NCBI GenBank assembly: GCA_008931825.1
Contig: QXVZ01029218.1
Location: 1 to 20,044 of the forward strand
Direction: 5' to 3'
Length of the DNA: 20,044 bases
Origin: Phallusia fumigata
Lineage: Eukaryota; Chordata; Ascidiacea; Phlebobranchia; Ascidiidae
Below are positions 18,250 through 20,044 of the stretch, piece by piece (position 1 is the first letter of the stretch; each line of letters starts with the position of its first letter). The translations under genes and the position numbers were made by a program. Under the pieces are notes generated by a model. It saw nothing but the letters and a program-made list of their open reading frames with translations, was not told the origin of the DNA and did not search any database.

Positions 18250-18472
18250 ATGACTGATTATGTAACAGATTAAACATGTCTCTGGCTCTACGTACTTGCC
18301 GACTTGGTGGTTTTAACCTTGGACTTAGACTTGTGGTTTTTATAGACAAGTCAATTTTCANATGACTGATTATGTAACAGATTAAACATGTCTCTGGCTC
18401 TACGTACTTGCCGACTTGGTGGTTTTAACCTTGGACTTAGACTTGTGGTTTTTATAGACAAGTCAATTTTCA
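18250..18472. repeat. Perfect 111-bp direct repeat across a single N (assembly artefact)
   Basis: 18250-18360 and 18362-18472 appear identical throughout and are separated only by N at 18361. This is the pattern of two overlapping contig ends joined without being merged, so one copy is probably not real. Confidence 0.9.
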
Positions 18473-18828
18473 TCTAGTTTAGTTTTCTGTTTTGACAGGA
18501 ATAATTCTTTGATTTGACAGTTTTGACAGCAAAAAAAGTGTTTCAATTTTGTAAAGACAAATCACGAAATTTGAGAGAACAGTCTCAAACACTGAGAGTG
18601 GGTCCATATCCACTTACGAACATACATTTCGTCCGATCAACATCGTCAGTCCCTTATACAAACAGACAAAGTTTCATAATTAAATACGTCTCTCTACTAT
18701 TTACCCAAATACAGCTCTTCACCGTCTGGTTATAACCAACATATTTGACAGTGACGTCAGCAAAGCAGAAAATTTAGGTCAAAGTTCATCCCTACCAGTC
18801 CGCTGTTTCAACAGAGCGCGTTACTAAC

Positions 18829-18967
18829 CTGGTATTACTCCATGTAGCTTCGTTTTAGTTAAAACCCTTGTTCTCATCACAGTCGCTTCATCCCGTTCCG
18901 CAGTCGCTTCCGCTAGAATTCCGTTTGGCCAAAAAGCTTCTCGGAACTTCCGGACATAATCAGCGAC
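18829..18967 (-). CDS. SNX13-like sorting nexin, Nexin_C domain exon (penultimate visible)
   Basis: 139 nt on the minus strand with acceptor TTTTCTCCCCACAG and donor G|GTTAGT, phase 0 to 1. It encodes VADYVRKFREAFWPNGILAE, then a charged stretch with RDEATVMRTRV, and ends KLHGVIP. This matches the start of Nexin_C in SNX13 (FRDAFWPNG, RD.., MRTRV, K.KLLAIMP). The open phase joins exactly to the next exon at 16213, creating VIPDELRPLIG. Upstream it joins in phase 0 to the exon at 19993-20044. This exon is too short for most ORF listings and was found by reading the strand directly. Confidence 0.92.
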
Positions 18968-19066
18968 CTGTGGGGAGAAAAGGTAGTGGTTGCAATCAAT
19001 TCGTGGCCTGGAAATGAGTTTCGCCCAAAAAAAGCTTTCAAACGAATTTTCTATTTAGAAACACAT

Positions 19067-19175
19067 AGCTTAATTGAAACCATACCTGCCAGAGAGCTTG
19101 TATGTAGTAGATTATACACTGATGATGACAACAGCGATTGTTGAAACGTTTGTATTATATTGTATTCACTATTTT
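19067..19175 (-). mobile_element. Foldback MITE, copy 4 (partial)
   Basis: Left end AGCTTAATTGAAACCATACCTGCCAGAGAGCTTGTATGTAG and core GATGATGACAACAGCGATTGTTGAAACGTTTG are clear. The right inverted end is missing or too diverged to see. Confidence 0.78.
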
Positions 19176-19647
19176 TAACAAAAAGAATTTTCTAATCATC
19201 TGAAAACTGTACATTTAAATTCATCTCACACAAACTTCGCCTGATCATCAAAAACAACACTGGCATGGTTCAATAAACGAAAGACAAACGTGAACGCGCA
19301 CATTCATTTGACTTAAAAAATCAAATAGATCTACAAACTATCTGGTAAGCGAAATACCGACTCCCCACGAACGAGGAAGTTAGTTAAGTGGTTTCAAGTT
19401 ACGAGTGTCGCCGCCAGTAATTGCATTCCTGACATCCAACTCAGCCGAGACTCAACAAAGCCGTATATTTACGTTTCCTGGTTTTGTTTTGTCAGTTGAA
19501 CCATCAATTAAACTTGTTCCCTTTGTGCCGACAGTGAACTCATGGGTTCGATTTTCATGCTGATAAAAAGGTGAATTGAGCATGAGCATATATTTTGTCT
19601 GTCAACAAATTCTTGGCCTTGGAACTTTTAGAAACGAAACCATCCTG

Positions 19648-19736
19648 ATAAAAACCTAACTTGCCAGAGAACTTGTTTATAATGACACAATATAATGCAA
19701 ACGTTTCAACAATCGCTGTCATCATCAGTACAAATT
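19648..19736 (+). mobile_element. Foldback MITE, copy 5 (partial)
   Basis: TGATAAAAACCTAACTTGCCAGAGAACTTGT followed by the core GCAAACGTTTCAACAATCGCTGTCATCATCAG in the same orientation as the copy at 8140. The right end is not recognisable. Confidence 0.75.
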
Positions 19737-19992
19737 CACACATTGTTGGAAAAACTGCGTTTTCATTAAAACGTGTCCATTACATACAAATTCTTAAACG
19801 ATCAAAATTTTACTTTTCGGGGCCTGTGGGTTAACCGTTGGTCAACTGGGGGGTTTCAGTGCATAACACCAGATAAGAATCATCTCATCCAACTTTAACA
19901 TTTTTGTCAGTATTGACAACTTTAACATTTTTGTATACTTTTGGGAACCTGGATTAACATCTCATCCAACCTAACCATGATATCAAAATCAC

Positions 19993-20044
19993 CTGATCAG
20001 CTGACAAAGCGCTGTCCACGTAATCCACTATTTTCTTGTTCATT
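19993..20044 (-). CDS. SNX13-like sorting nexin, exon running off the window
   Basis: The last 52 bases, read on the minus strand, give MNKKIVDYVDSALSADQ and end at a donor CAG|GTGATT in phase 0. This matches the segment of SNX13 just before Nexin_C (INRKIVDHVDW..SPEQ). The phase fits the next exon at 18967, giving ...SADQVADYV. The exon continues past 20044; the PXA, RGS and PX domains would lie beyond the window. Confidence 0.82.

Larger units (their letters stand above)
16214..18828 (-). other. Intron of the SNX13-like gene
   Basis: About 2.6 kb between donor GTTAGT (plus 18823-18828) and acceptor TTTTTAG. It holds a GGTTGCCAAC-ended element (17098-17449), a hAT-like end (AAGGTTGGGATCCCACTG to 17684), TGACGTCA at 17785-17792 and 18752-18759, and an assembly duplication around 18361. 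Open frames here, including a + strand one at 17582-17773, show no family resemblance. Confidence 0.6.
18968..19992 (-). other. Intron of the SNX13-like gene
   Basis: About 1.0 kb between donor GTGATT (plus 19987-19992) and the acceptor at 18968-18969. It contains two copies of the foldback MITE (about 19067-19175 and 19648-19736) and, near 19881-19970, short direct repeats (AACTTTAACATTTTTGT and CATCTCATCCAAC, each twice). Confidence 0.65.

Overview
The window looks like nuclear DNA of an invertebrate chordate, most likely an ascidian tunicate (Ciona-like). It is AT-rich, has short GT-AG introns, many small exons and abundant short foldback elements, and carries chordate-type protein families. 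Two of the three single-N positions sit between near-identical direct repeats, which suggests a heterozygous genome whose allelic contig ends were not merged. Genus is inference only.

Layout. (1) Positions 1-699, + strand: 3' end of an intelectin gene, with only its last coding exon (481-699) in view. (2) Positions 2015-9418, + strand: a second intelectin in head-to-tail tandem. I reconstructed 13 coding exons whose lengths sum to 1554 nt (517 codons plus stop). The exons stay in frame throughout. The protein has no signal peptide. It starts with a tyrosine-free hydrophilic tail of about 212 residues built from small, mostly phase-1 exons. A Lys5-Cys-Cys stretch and one membrane segment follow, then a near full-length intelectin domain, so it reads as a type II membrane lectin. 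This is unusual, because characterised intelectins are secreted, and it is the main discovery candidate here. (3) Positions 9419-16007: no recognised gene. This stretch holds a diverged 554-bp tandem duplication, a GC-richer stretch with weak exon candidates, and a dense CRE/CCAAT/YY1/E2F-like motif cluster at about 13.5-15.1 kb. (4) Positions 16008-20044, - strand: the 3' part of a SNX13-like sorting nexin, with three Nexin_C exons in consistent phase. Its last visible reading frame stops exactly at the edge of a foldback transposable element.

Short non-autonomous transposons are frequent. They include at least five copies of one foldback family (core containing AACAGCGATTGTTGAAACG), hAT-like elements with CAGTGGTTCNCAACC ends, a GGTTGCCAAC-ended element and tRNA-like (B-box) fragments. 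They sit in introns and, in one case, within about 40 bp of a stop codon. The intelectin genes (lectin recognition, possibly innate immunity) and the sorting nexin (endosome/ER trafficking) are convergent neighbours, and nothing suggests they work together.
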